Shown here: one piece after another, positions 27,435-38,926 of the stretch
Layout of the letters: each line of letters opens with the position of its first letter
How positions within the stretch are numbered: position 1 is the first letter of the stretch
Source of the DNA: Deinandra increscens subsp. villosa
Lineage: Eukaryota > Streptophyta > Magnoliopsida > Asterales > Asteraceae
Reading direction: 5' to 3'
Length of the DNA stretch: 64,000 nucleotides
Assembly (NCBI GenBank): GCA_039602395.1
Contig: JBCNJP010000018.1
Location: forward strand, 3,840,163 to 3,904,162
Made by a program: the position numbers and the translations under genes
The notes under the pieces: model-generated
The model's database searches: none
What the model saw: only the letters and a program-made list of their open reading frames with translations
Told to the model about the DNA's origin: nothing

Positions 27435-28345
27435 ATGCCACGCACCCGTTCACGAGGACCACCTGAGCTTTCACCTTTCTCTGATCCCAATCATGACATT
27501 CGTGAACGGTTCCAATAGCTTCGGGCCGATCTCGAAGCAATTGTCTTTTCCACTACCCGTTCTCAACCATCTACAACTTCACCCATCACACATGGCACTT
27601 CCATTCCGATTCCATTTCCCGATCTTTCCACCATGGCAGCCCGTGTCACTATCCATGAGCAAGCTAGCACCGTCGACGATGACGCTCGGCTTGCTATCGC
27701 TCAAACGACCTTTGCCAGTACCGCTAACTGGCAAGTACCATCGCACTTCATAAATGCACTTACCAACTCTATTCAATTCAACGAACGTGAAGATGAAGAT
27801 GCACCCACCCACCTCTCGTGTTTCGTGCATATTTGAAACACATTCGGCCTCACGGGAGTGTCGAATGATGTTATTTATCTTCGCCTCTTTCCATTCTCAC
27901 TCTCTTCTAGAGCCGTTGTATGCTTGGAGACGCTTCCTCCAAATTCGATTGCCACCTGGGCAGATTTGAAGCAAAAGTTTCTGAAGAAGTACCACCCTCC
28001 AGCGATCGCGTACTCGGGGAGGAAAACCACTCGTTCCGCATGGATCCCCACGAGCCTTATTATGTGTCATGTGAACGATTCAATACTCTTCTTAGCAGAT
28101 ATCCGCGACACGGGTTGACTGAGTGGGCCATCATCAAGAAATTATACAATGGTCTCACGTATGCTATGCAGAGAGAGTTCAATATTTCAGCTAGAGGGCA
28201 TGTGATGGAGGAACTCACGGTAGACGAGTGTAAAAATTTATGTGAGTGTTTCACGATAGCCGTGCAGCAGACCCCAGGAGATTATAGGGCCATTACCTTA
28301 GCACCCACCAGGTCTACACTTTCACCCACCAGGAGGAGTTCATCA
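27435..28345 (+). pseudogene. Athila-like gag, first part, broken
   Basis: The translation starts MPRTRSRGPPELSPFSDP at ATG 27435. It continues with FINALTNSIQF, then (after an in-frame stop at 27834) GVSNDVIYLRLFPFSLS, LPPNSIATWADLKQKFLKKY, and after a frameshift near 28010 with MDPHEPYYVSCERFNTLLSR, EFNISARGHVMEELTVDECK. This is the Athila gag core. There are stops near 27517 and 27834 and at least one frameshift. A hAT element then interrupts it. Confidence 0.85.
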
Positions 28346-29597
28346 TAGGGGTGTGCAAAAAACCCAAAAAACCGAACCGAAATCGGAAAAAACAAAAAAA
28401 CCGAACCGAACAGAAAATTGAAAAAAAAAACGAACCGAAAAAACCGAGAACAAAAGTTACGGTTCGGTTTCGGTTATTTGTTTTTCAAAAACCAAAAATA
28501 TGGATTGATGGCCGGGGGTGATTAGCTAGATTGGGAAATGATCGAATTGTTTGGCTATACATTTGAGGCATGAACATTAGATGTGGGCTTACTTGTTAAT
28601 GGGCTTGGTGTTCACGATTTGGGCTTAGAAGGGATTACGATTAGAGCTTAGTGGGCCGGTCCTAATGGGTTTATGATCAATTTTTAGGGCTTTGTAATGG
28701 GTGCTATATAAACCCATAGTGTTTATGATTAACCTAGCTTTTGATTACGATTCTGTCTCTCTCATTGTTTACGATCAGTTTTCATTAGCTCAAGAAAGTA
28801 TTGATTATCATTCAAGATTTGATCTTTGGTTGTTTATCTCTTTGTCAAATCTATTTCTTCTACTTTCTTCTTGGATCAATCTTGTACAAGAATTCCGCAC
28901 TTGTACTAGATCAAAATATCGTGAACGGTTGTTGATCCCGGACCAACACGAATATATATGGTGGTTAAAAAGTAGATTGCATGCAAGCTAGGATGCTTAA
29001 CGCAATTCATGTGGTCCACATGCCACAGCTCTAGACAATTAAGAAAATTAGATCTCTACCTAATTAGGATGAGGAAACTTCTATATATAAGTATAGCATG
29101 AGAAACTATAAATGTAAGGTATAAGCAAAAATCCCACATAGAAGATTTAAGAAAAATTTATTTTGAGAATTCTAAAATAAAACACATCCCATAGCCTTAT
29201 AAAAAGGAGTCTCATGTCATCAACATAAGACTATAAGAGTAATTTGTTTAGTTATTTAGTTACTTTTAACTTAACTACAAGTTTTATTAGCTTCTTATCA
29301 CATCGGCCCTTTAAATCTAGGTGAAAAGTAAAAGAGTTCAAACTTGATTTTTTTTTTTGGTAAAAGTTTATTTTTTCGGGTTTAAACCGAAAACCGAACC
29401 GAACCTTTTGGTAAAATTTGATTTTCATTTTTAAACCGAAAACCGAACCGAACCAACACAAAAACCGAAAAACTTAAAACTGATAAAAACCGAAACCGTT
29501 AAAAACCGAAGCCGTTTGGTTTTTGAAATAAAAAACCAAAAATTTCGGTTTCGGTTGGGGCCAAAAACCGAACCGAAACGAACCGTGCAGACCCCTA
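28346..29597. mobile_element. Non-autonomous hAT-type element inserted in Athila gag
   Basis: Terminal inverted repeats TAGGGGTGTGCA and TGCAGACCCCTA, with one mismatch, are flanked by the 8-bp duplication GTTCATCA (28338-28345 and 29598-29605), the hAT hallmark. Subterminal regions carry many AACCGAACCGAA-type words on both sides (28370-28480 and 29385-29585). No transposase is encoded. A solo Copia LTR sits inside. Confidence 0.92.
28548..28948 (+). mobile_element. Solo LTR of a relative of the SIRE-like Copia
   Basis: 401 bp, TGTTTGGC to GACCAACA, with a perfect 5-bp duplication CGAAT (28543-28547, 28949-28953). It aligns end to end with the 400-bp LTR of the element at 5857 (shared GGCATGAACATTAG, TTTACGATCAG, ATTCCGCACT blocks) but is clearly diverged. 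It probably formed by recombination between the two LTRs of a full element. Its TATA box also lies in a hairpin loop (28697-28717). Confidence 0.9.
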
Positions 29598-29605
29598 GTT
29601 CATCA

Positions 29606-29790
29606 TTTTAGTTCGGATACTGTTACTCAGGCTCAGATAAACACCCTTGAAAAACAAGTCCACGACTTACAACTCAAATAGTCGGCTAAATGTGAGTTGT
29701 GCCGTGGCGCCCACGACACCCGCGACTGTCCGTTCGCCCCTGCTGAGCAGGTAGACTACATTAGAAACCGAAACCAGTTCGGTAATTCAC
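29606..29790 (+). pseudogene. Athila-like gag, second part, with zinc knuckle
   Basis: The gag frame resumes after the hAT element with TVTQAQINTLEKQVHDLQLK, a stop, then a zinc knuckle CELCRGAHDTRDC and EQVDYIRNRNQFG, as in Athila gag. Homology ends near 29790, where a different element begins. Pol is absent from the window. Confidence 0.8.
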
Positions 29791-29794
29791 TTCA

Positions 29795-30196
29795 CCAACT
29801 TGACGATCGAACATTTCCTATTTATTCCAACTACTGAATCCCTCGTCTACAAAAGCATCCTTATGATTTCAATAGTAATACTTAAACATATAACAACACA
29901 GACAATATGTCTGATCCTTTTTTCACTATATTCCATCCAATTTTTTATAAATATCATACCAAGTAGCTTGAAGACGTCTTGTCTCATCACCAATCATTCT
30001 TTGTGGAAAACTATGAAGTCTTGGTTGAAACAATCTGTTCATTAAGTAATATCTCTAAAATAATATCTCGTTGATTAGGGTTATATGATGAAAGTGGTTT
30101 TCGTTCGTCGGGATCCCTTAGAAGACTACTAACATTAACATATTAAGGAGTCTTAGAAGATGAAGGTACCACTTTTCGTACTACAAATCGATCCAT
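29795..30196 (-). pseudogene. hAT transposase N-terminal fragment
   Basis: On the minus strand the frame starts MDRFVVRKVVPSSSKTP at 30196 and, with stops and shifts, gives LLRDPDERKPLSSYNPNQRD, QPRLHSFPQRM, TRRLQATWYDIYKK and a later AFVDEGFSSWNK. This is the pattern of the zinc-finger (TTF/zf-MYM1-like) N-terminus of DUF4371-type hAT transposases, recognised from memory of the family. The catalytic part is missing. Confidence 0.6.
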
Positions 30197-31074
30197 ATTA
30201 CCTATTTACCTATATATAAAAATATAAAACTATATCACAATTCACATTCAAAAATCATATTATGAAATTCTAAATATCTCAAAATCATGTTCAAATTTTT
30301 TTTTGAATATGTTAGTTCAATAGTTCTTCCAAAGTTCTAATGCACAAAAATACAAAATCAATAAATCAAATCCTAAATACACAAAATGACAAAACAAAAT
30401 CATATTCTTATTTTTTTCAATGTTCCCATGCATTTATGCACAAGAATACAAAATCGTATTCTCAAGAGAAAGAGGCCGTAAAGACTCTCCGAAAGAAGAA
30501 AGGTCACCGGTCACGAAATGACGGAAGAAGAACTAGTTCGTTGCAACTAGGAGTACAAGAATCGGGTCGGCAGGTCATCGGTCACGAAAGAAGAATCGCA
30601 ATCGTGAACCAGGTCTCAGAATTGGGATTTGGGAATTGAAAGGAGTCTGGAGTCGCAATCCGCAATCATGAATTGCAATTGTCTGATCTTCCATATTTTT
30701 TTCATTTTCTTTACTTATTTTAATTAGAATTATAATTTAGTTTTAGGTGTTTTTATTATTAAGCAGATATGGTTATTGGGTTTGGGTAATTGGGATATTG
30801 GGCTCAGTAGTATTGAATCATTTTTATAAAGTAGAAATTAATTTATTCTTTTTAAGTTGAGGGTTGGTATAAAATTTTCATGGGGTTTGGTGACCAACTT
30901 TCTTGAGGTATCGTTAAGATAAAATCAGAAATATTCTACATCGCGATAAAAATTCATGGTTGTCGGGCGACCCCAAAGGCCAAGCATTGGGTTCGCCATT
31001 GCGATCAAACTGCCACCAGCTCCACCCGTACCATCCCTAGAACCTCCTCCGTCCAATAACTGTTTGAGTTTCAG
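30197..31074. other. AT-rich stretch, no gene supported
   Basis: It may hold the 5' non-coding end of the hAT remnant. A short G/A-rich patch with duplicated GGTCACGAAA-type words lies at about 30510-30600. Nothing else identifiable. Confidence 0.4.
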
Positions 31075-31340
31075 CTCAAAGTCTATTTTGAACATCATGA
31101 ACTTTCGTTTACATCTTTTTGCTCCACGAAATCAGTTTGTTGATAATTAGAGGCCCATCGACGATATTTCGGAAGGCAACAAACTCCATTTGGTTCTCCG
31201 AAATAACACTCCCAATGACCTTTTTCAGCCTATTCGCTAAGACTTTAGAGATTATTTGTAACAACCCCCACAAGACTAATGGGCCGGAATCGTTTTGCGG
31301 GTCACGAATTTTAGGAATGAGGCAGATAAACGACAAACCA
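31075..31340 (-). pseudogene. LINE (L1-type) reverse transcriptase fragment
   Basis: The minus strand encodes SFICLIPKIRDPQ, IISKVLANRLKKVIGSVISE, NQMEFV and GPLIINKLISWSKK, then MMFKIDFE. These are the plant L1 RT blocks ahead of the catalytic domain. The homology stops at about 31075, and the middle carries a small shift. A truncated remnant. Confidence 0.85.
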
Positions 31341-32627
31341 CAACCTAAATTTTAATTAAATATATATCCTTTTTTATATTAAATTACCTTATTACCCTTA
31401 ATATTTAGTAAAAGTAAATAAATAAATAAAAGGAATAAAATAAGCAGATAACATGCATTTATGTGAAGAACCCTGATCAAACACCAAACGGCGCTTCCAA
31501 CCTAGGCGAGTGACGGATCCTCTCCAACCCCAACTCCGGTGATGGCGACCTAACCCCAACCCCCGTAAAGCTGATGGCGACCTAAACCCAACCCCTGTAC
31601 AACAACGGTGGTGCAATTGAAACGAAGAGAACTCACGATGGCGATTGAAACGAACGAAATCCAGGGGATTAAAACAAACGGGAATCCAGATTTGAATTGC
31701 GGTAGCTTTGTTTTTGATTTTTATTATACGTAGTAGCAAAAATACGAATTACATATAGTTTGGAGGAGATCTTTTTTCAGGTTTGGTTTGCAGTAGGGGC
31801 CATCGATTAGTTTGGAAGCTTTGGTTTGGAATAGTTTGTTTTTTTCTGTAGCTTTGCTTAATTTTTGTTTTAAAAAAAAAACAGTAGCTAATTATGTTTG
31901 ACCGATCTAATGTTTTATTTTAGATGTTGTTGTTTAGGTTAGATATCGACCCTTTATTGACCCATATTGCCATGATACTGATTTGCTAACTTAAAACAAT
32001 ATAACCGCCACCATTGTCATTATAATGGTCACATCATGGTAATAAGTTATCTTACAATAGTTAAGAAAAAAATAAGAATTTGTTAATCATTACAATAACT
32101 ATTTAATTAGAAATTTAAAATTTACTAAATGTATTCAATTAGAAATTAGAAATTTATTAATTGTACTCTTGAACTTTATATGTGAAAAGTTATAATAAAT
32201 GTTCGAAATTTGAGTTTTTTTAAATATAAATTTAGAAACTTTAAAGATCTTACAATTACATTATATTACTAATAAATTTAGTACTTATTAAATGTAATAT
32301 TGAATTGTATATGTGGAGAGTTAAAATAATAAATTTTTAAAATTTGAACTTTTCAAAATTTAAGTTTAGAAATTTTTAAAAAGTTGGAATTTAAAATTTA
32401 TTAAATGTAAGGTACAATTTTATATTTGGAAAGTTGAAATAATACATTGAATTTATTTTAAAAATTATATATTGATTTAATCTAGTGTTAACATATGAAT
32501 ATGATGATGTGAAGACCTTATAAAAGGGTGTGGAACTATTAATAACTCTTGCTTGTAGCAATAACCAAATAACCCATTTAAACCACCAAAATTGTGACAA
32601 GTGTCTCTCTCGCTCTTTTTCCAGAAA
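31341..32627. other. AT-rich stretch containing one arm of a distant inverted repeat
   Basis: No gene. Positions about 31640-32075 match the reverse complement of about 49535-49985 over several hundred bases (shared GTTTGGAGGAGATC, ATCGATTAGTTTGGAAGC, TTTGACCGATCTAATG patches). The rest (32075-32600) is low-complexity AAATTT-rich sequence. Confidence 0.6.
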
Positions 32628-33066
32628 TGGTATTTTAGTCATTTAACTCAACCAATAAAGTACCCCCTCCATTTTAAAACGACTATAACTTTTTTATCCG
32701 ATGTCGATTTTTTATATAAAAAATACCATTGGACTCGTCGCATTTTTATCTTTAATTCAGATGTGGTCCCGACATTTTATGACACTTTTTTCTAAATGTC
32801 CGTACCGACATGTAATGTTACAAAAGTAGCACTGATGCATTTTTTGGGTAGCACAGGTGCCTTTTTTTTCTGTAGCATTGATGTTAATAAGGACGTTTGA
32901 AAAAAAAACCTTCAAAAAAAGTTGGGACCATATCCGAATTAAAGATAAAAAAGCGACGAGTCCAATGGTATAATTTTTATAAAAAAATGACTTCGGATAA
33001 AAAAGTTATAAGCGTTTTAAAAATGAGAGGGGTACTTTTTTCTTTTGGGTAAAATACCCTTATACC
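32628..33066. mobile_element. TIR DNA transposon, non-autonomous
   Basis: Long imperfect terminal inverted repeats of about 130 bp: the left arm runs from AGTACCCCCTCC through AACTTTTTTATCCGA, ACCATTGGACTCGTCGC and TTTATCTTTAATTC, and the right arm is its reverse complement ending GGGGTACT near 33046. The arms may extend out to a shared GGTATTTTA. Short interior, no ORF. Mutator-like by structure; no clear target duplication seen. Confidence 0.65.
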
Positions 33067-33215
33067 CTTTCTGTTAAAAAAAAAATAATAAAAAAGAAGT
33101 GCCACATGTCACTAATCCATAGCACCTGTTTTTTTATCAAGCCACTAGGATGTGGTTATTTGGTTAATCATCTAAGGAAGGGTTAATAATTGTTCCTTTC
33201 CCTATACACATATAT

Positions 33216-33216
<1 letters not shown>

Positions 33217-33274
<58 letters not shown>
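33217..33274. repeat. TA microsatellite, left of MITE
   Basis: A pure AT dinucleotide run. A second run follows the MITE at 33460-33504, so the MITE sits inside a microsatellite. Confidence 0.95.
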
Positions 33275-33279
<5 letters not shown>

Positions 33280-33458
33280 TAGGTTCAAATGAGAACTTTT
33301 TCTTTTGAGAACTTTTAAGAACCAATTTGGGCCACTAATTTTCAAGGGGGGAGCATTCAAATTCATGGGGGGGGGGGGTTTCCATATATATAAACTAGTG
33401 GCTAAGATTAGTTCTTTTTAGTTCTCAAACCCAATTAGTTCTCAAATGATCCTCTCCC

Positions 33459-33459
<1 letters not shown>
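33275..33459. mobile_element. MITE in TA microsatellite, copy 1
   Basis: 185 bp with ends AGGGTTAGGTTCAAATGAGA and (reverse complement) AGGGAGAGGATCATTTGAGA. The same element occurs in the opposite orientation at 50694-50873. It has a poly-G tract near 33368-33380. The target duplication is hidden by the TA repeat here. Confidence 0.85.
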
Positions 33460-33504
<45 letters not shown>

Positions 33505-33508
<4 letters not shown>

Positions 33509-34330
33509 AATATATGAATATTTCAAATTCGAATTTTGAATTTGAGATTAAAATTCAAATTCGATTTGAAATTCGATATCAAATATCGAATCGAATTCGA
33601 ATTTGGAATATCGAATCGAATTTCGAGCAAGTGATTTTCGAATCAAATCGAGTTAAATTTTTAAATTTTTTAATCCGATTCAAATATCACCCTTAGTCAA
33701 AGCTAAGAAAATAGAGAGAAAAAATCAAAGTATAAAGTGAAAACTATCACACATTCGTTGGGGCAAAACTTGAAGTGCCATTTACGTTGGGGTTTATTCC
33801 TAAGTTTGTTTCCGTTAGTATGAGACATCCCTTGGACCCTATGGGGTGCGCAAAACCCCTAGCTCACACTCGCACACGTGGGAACGTGTGGAGTGAGCGA
33901 CAGACGCAATATGGTGCTTTGCACCTCGCACGTTGGCATCGTCATGAGTCGCATGAGAGACACCTTTGTATTTTTGGCCTCATAGGCATGCTAGCAAATA
34001 GATGGTGCGTGTCAAGTCATGCGTAGTCCGCGGGTACCTCTAGCATAATGCAATTTGGTTTGGCGCGCGTACTACTGGCGCGATGCGCGAGTCCCCTGCG
34101 TTGCACGCAAGGATGGCGTCTGTATGCACGTACACAAGTAGTGGACCAGCAGGCTGGTCGGTGCGAATAAACTTCGTGCCTGCGCACAGACAGTGGTGTC
34201 GTGCGCGGGTCTCGGTGACATGTGTGCGAGTTGCAATTCCTATGGTGCGAAACAGGATGCTGCACAGGTCTGATGTCATGCGCGCGTGGCGTAAGTATCA
34301 ATGACATGCGCGTGCGTGTTTAGTCTGCTG
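33505..34330. other. TTCGAA-rich repeat and GC-rich patch
   Basis: 33510-33680 is dense in AATTCGAATT-type words, a low-complexity repeat. 33840-34320 is unusually GC-rich for this window, with repeated GTGCG/CGCAC words. Frames on both strands are open only because of the base composition, and I recognise no protein. Confidence 0.5.
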
Positions 34331-36503
34331 AAATAATCAAGTTATTACTGCTGTTTCGTTTTTTACCCCTTTAAATTTACTCGAAACTGTCATGTTTGGT
34401 CAATATAACAAAAAAGTAATTCACTGAAGACGTTTACTGAATTTGATTGACATTATTATTTTGGTGTTTGAATTGGATGTATTCCACTATAGATAGAGGA
34501 CTCATAGGTTGAGTTCTACACACCAAGCTTTACATTTGCTTTTCTTCTTTCCAAAAACCTCTCTCCATTTGCTCTCAAGAACACCAGACAATCTTCATCA
34601 TCATTCTTCCACTTTCAAGGCGAGGGGCGTATCTATGAAGCCTTCAGCAGGGGCGAGCTACCTGCTCAAATTCATCATCGTAGTAGGAAATTTTAGCTTT
34701 TTTTCACATGTCCCCTTTAAAAGATCTTTAGAGGCTCTTTGTTTATCACCAAAATAAGAAAGAGAGAGAAAAAAGAACGAAAGGAATGATAAATTATCAT
34801 GAAGAAGTTGATTTTTTCTGAGAGAGTCAAGAACGCCATAAACATTTAGAGAAGAAAACTTGGAGAAAATGATAAAAGAGAAGAAGAATGTGAAAAATAA
34901 TAAAGAGAAAATATCACATAAACATAACCTATTCTCAATTTTGTTCCAATTAGGCCACTGAAACTTTTTCTTGTTCCAATCAGGTCACTCAACAAATGTT
35001 CTAATCCTAGATAAATGACTTGATTAAGGTAACCTAATCAATTTTTTTATAAAAAAAGGAACTTTTTTTTAAACGAAATTTTTTTAAATCGAATATTTAA
35101 TAAAAACGATTTTTCAAAAAAAATCAAATTTTATAAAAAACGTTTTTATATAAAATTTCGAATTTTTATAAAAAAACTCGTTTTTATTAAAAATTCGAAA
35201 ATCTTTTAAAAAAAATTCTTTAATATAAAAGAGCTGATCATTTTAACAAAAAAAATACACATTAAATTCATTAAACAAAAATCTTTAATATAAAAGAGCT
35301 GATCATTTTGATAAATAGTTGCTTTGCAAAAGTTTATTCTCTTTTATATATAGTATAGTATATTACCCTATTACTCTATTACTCTATTACTCTATTTTAT
35401 CAATTACTTGTACATCTTTATGTTTAATAAAAAAAATGTCTTTAATTTCTTCATTTATTACGAAAGGTTTTTAGTCTCGTGGTATTTGGTGTTTGATAAA
35501 ATTTTACCTTTCTACACCGTGAAGGTTCAAACTCTATAGTAGACAAAAGAAATTGTCATTCAAAGAAAAATTCTTCATATATTATTAAGTAAACAATTAC
35601 CAATAGTTTATAATTGTATTAGTTAAATATGTAACAATTGTTTTTGATTTTTTTGACCGACCCTTTTTTTACACAATCTATTATTTGCCCCCTTTCAAAA
35701 ATTTGTTTGGATCAGCCACTGTTCAAGGCAAAACTTCAAAGAAATAATTCGGGTTTGATTTACTCCAGTTGTACATACAACTACCGCTATTGTAACAAAA
35801 GAAACATAACAGATTCTGGTGTAAAGACCTGGAATTTGTTTTAAGGGCGATAAAATTGGTCCCTATCCTTAGCCAACTCTTTAGTCTTTAATTTTAGTTA
35901 TTCTATTTCTTTTCTACATCTCATAACTTTTATAACTAAACATTCTCTCAAAACTATTTTCTTCAAAACTTTGCTTCTCTTATTTATTATTCTTACATCC
36001 CTTCATTATAAATATTTTTTATTTGTAATTGCAGTTCATTTCCCTGAAATTTTATTCAAATTTGTAACGTTACCGTTTCCATTTCCTTGTATTGTAAGTG
36101 TAATCTTATTTATTTTCTTGTAACTGTAATTCAATAATAGTGTTTATTTTATTTAAGTTAGTGAACAATTTTTTACATAATACATCGATCGTTTTCTTTA
36201 ACGACAAGTTTTTCCCCCGATAAAATGCTGGTAGTTAACGTCTTGTTAATTAACAAATATTTTTCTAATGACAACCCTCAGCACGCAATCTAGAAACGCT
36301 CAAAAAGCAATAAGAAAATTTAATTTAATAACAACATAACTAACATAAGTTTATCTTTACTCAGAGAACGCAGTCACATCCATCATCAATCAAAGTTTTG
36401 CTGTTAAAAAGTAATAGTAAATAAATCAATCATCATTAAATAAGTATTTGGTTACGAAGGAAAATAAAATTTAGTTAGTAGACTAAGTCAAAGTGAAAGA
36501 AAC
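34331..36503. other. AT-rich intergenic stretch
   Basis: No gene supported. It includes A/T homopolymer-rich sequence at 35030-35230, a TATTACTC tandem patch near 35365-35395 and duplicated AAAAGAGCTGATCATTTT at about 35227 and 35291. Nothing else identifiable. Confidence 0.5.
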
Positions 36504-37443
36504 TGTTGGAAATCAGTAACGATTAGAACAATCGTTAATAACGATTCAACCGATCGTTTAATTACAATACGGAAATAATAATAAACGAAAATACAAAGAA
36601 GATAGAACAGTAAACGAAAACATCACAGAAATATGATCACGAGCAGCAGTAATATAAGTTCCTACAAAACAGATAAACACAGAAACAAAACGAAAGGAAA
36701 CCAGGCTTGTGTTTGACACAATTCCCTTAAACAGAATCGCCGTCTGTACCCAGGGTACACCGGTTCAAATCTGTGTGTACAGCCAGACGAGATACTTGCC
36801 TGAAACGAAATCAGAATGAAGCAGTAGACGGAGATCGGCAACAACAGCATGACGTTGGAAAACGATCTTCAGTATATTCTTTCTGCCCACAATTCGTGTA
36901 CATATACACGAAAATTAGTCACAGGAAAGGCCATCCATTAACTACAACGAGTTAATCCGGAATGAATGTTTGATTTATGTCTCTTAAATGATCAGGTTTG
37001 GAAAGCCAAAGGTCATTTCTAGAATCTGCTAAAAAATTTGTTCGAAAATTAGCAAAAATGTGTCGTCCACGGACACACGTTTCGGAGCTGCATTTCGACC
37101 CGATTAGCCATTTCTCATTTTGTTGGAACTTATATTACTGCTGCTCGTGATCATATTTCTGTGATGTTTTCGTTTACTGTTTTATCTTCTTTGTATTTTC
37201 GTTCATTATTGTTCAGAATTTCGACCCGATTAGCCATTTTTCACCCCCCCCCCCCCCGCGCGCGCGAGGGAATAAGCCAGAGTAAAACATGGCATAAGAT
37301 TTATCTAAGGCTTTGAGGTTCATCCTTATAAACCCATTCACATTTGGTTCCCACACCAATGTGGAATAGCTTACTCCACATTTCCCAAACTTGAACAAAG
37401 TGACTTCGAGATTAATCATCTCATTCACACACATTTTTCAACA
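36504..37443 (-). repeat. 3' LTR of the TNT1-like Copia
   Basis: About 940 bp. On the minus strand it starts TGTTGAAAAATG and ends TTTCCAACA. An 83-base segment (37123-37210) is an inverted copy of 36581-36662 and is flanked by a 25-base direct repeat (ATTTCGACCCGATTAGCCAT at about 37092 and 37218). A C tract followed by CGCGCGCG lies at 37243-37266. The matching 5' LTR is outside the surviving element. Confidence 0.75.
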
Positions 37444-37457
37444 ATCCCCCACATGAA
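37444..37457 (-). other. Polypurine tract of the TNT1-like Copia
   Basis: The minus strand reads CATGTGGGGGAT immediately before the LTR start. Confidence 0.7.
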
Positions 37458-38043
37458 TGGAGGTTGATCTCAGAAGTAACTTAATCCCAATTGAATTTCA
37501 ACAGTTGAATCTTGCATACGATAGGTAGGTGTTACCCTTTGAACCTTTGCTCATGAAACATACTTAGTCTACTGGCTCTGAGTAGGCGGTGATGCCTATG
37601 AACTCGTCTGCCGTTCGTGTAGGCGACAATGTGCTTCACACAAGACTCTTATTGACAACACCATATCCTCATAGTTATGTTCGTTATGGTCATGAACATT
37701 AGCATGGTTCTGCGAGAGCTCTTACGTATTGTGCCCCCTCTCAATACCCTTCGAAGCGACCCCGCTTCTCTCTCACATAGGTGATTCACCACGTGTGGCT
37801 GCCTCAGCTAAATCATTAAAAGCCATAGGCTTAACCTCGTACTTGTCACTATTAGGAATTGACTAGGAGATGTACCGATTCTAATCATACATCCCCTTCT
37901 TAAAGTGCGTGGGTTTATCAAATCTTCCCCCATAGTGACCTCACTAGTTCATACAATTAGGTTGTCCTATTGAACTCAGATCTTGGGATCTCCAGTCAAC
38001 TAAGTTAGGTTTTCCTTCATATGAACTTAATCTTTCAAGGGCT
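37458..38043 (-). other. 3' untranslated spacer of the TNT1-like Copia
   Basis: It lies between the pol stop and the polypurine tract on the minus strand. No ORF or repeat stands out. Confidence 0.6.
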
Positions 38044-38215
38044 TCAGTCCCATTCCCATGGACGACTTCTGATTAGGCCTTTTGTCAGCGGATCCGCAAT
38101 ATTATCCTTTGACTTCACATAGTCAACAACGATAATTCCAGTAGAGATTAGTTCTCGTATCGTATTATGTCTACGTCTTATATGTATGTCCGTACCATTA
38201 TACATTGTGTTATGA
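38044..38215 (-). pseudogene. TNT1-like Copia RNase H, C-terminal piece
   Basis: The minus strand encodes HIRRRHNTIRELISTGIIVV, DYVKSKDNIADPLTKGLIR, the end of a Copia RNase H. It is separated from the rest of pol (46929-49243) by the gag-only element; the flanks join exactly at the duplicated TATGA. Contiguous with the upstream RNase H fragment before that insertion. Confidence 0.88.
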
Positions 38216-38886
38216 TGTAACACCCCAATTTTCACAGATACATGATATACATAGTAAATACGTGTTTATATTATAAATACGTGAGCTTAATTGATAAATG
38301 TGGTAAGACTATGCTTTAGATAAGTTGCATGTGCTAGAAATACATGTTTAATGGCCAATATGATGAAATATGCATAAACAGATGTGTTAAACGTTAACGA
38401 AAATAAAGTATGAAATGAATATGTGTTTATATGAATAACATAATGATACATGTGTGAATTAATGGATATATACGTATAGATACGTGTGTTAATAGTTAAC
38501 GGGAAAGTAAAAGGACTAAAAGTGTAATTATTGTAAAGTTATAAATGTATGCGGATATTATACGTATATAAGTATCCCGAGGCTTAAAATATGGTAAAAA
38601 TATATCCTAATATGATTTATAAGGTGAAATGATAAGTATTGTAAAGTTTGAGGGGCTAAAACGTAATTTAGCAATTAATAAAGAAAATATATATAAATGT
38701 ATATATATGTTATCGTACGAATCCCGAGCCTTAGAAACCTTATAAAATGTTAGAAATATGTCCCTTAATGTTTTAGTACATAAAATGATAAAAGGTTAGA
38801 AGTTCGGGGGGCTAGAAATGCATTAAACCTAAGTAGAGGGACCAAAAGAGTAAAAATCAAAATTCTGGCCGGAAACCCATTCTCTC

Positions 38887-38926
38887 GCGTATCGCCTAGG
38901 CCACCACCAAGTCCGGCGCGATACGC
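38887..38926. repeat. GC-rich hairpin in the gag-only LTR
   Basis: Perfect 9-base arms GCGTATCGC and GCGATACGC, each followed by CTAG, with 22 bases between. The same structure lies at 44260-44299 in the 3' LTR. The core matches the Athila-like LTR hairpins. Confidence 0.85.

Noticed and set aside
29252..29461. 69-codon minus frame rich in Phe/Lys
   Set aside because: It is made of the CCGAAC/TTCGGTTT subterminal repeats of the hAT element.
34017..34307. 96-codon His/Arg-rich frame
   Set aside because: Both strands are open over the same GC-rich patch, which points to composition rather than coding.
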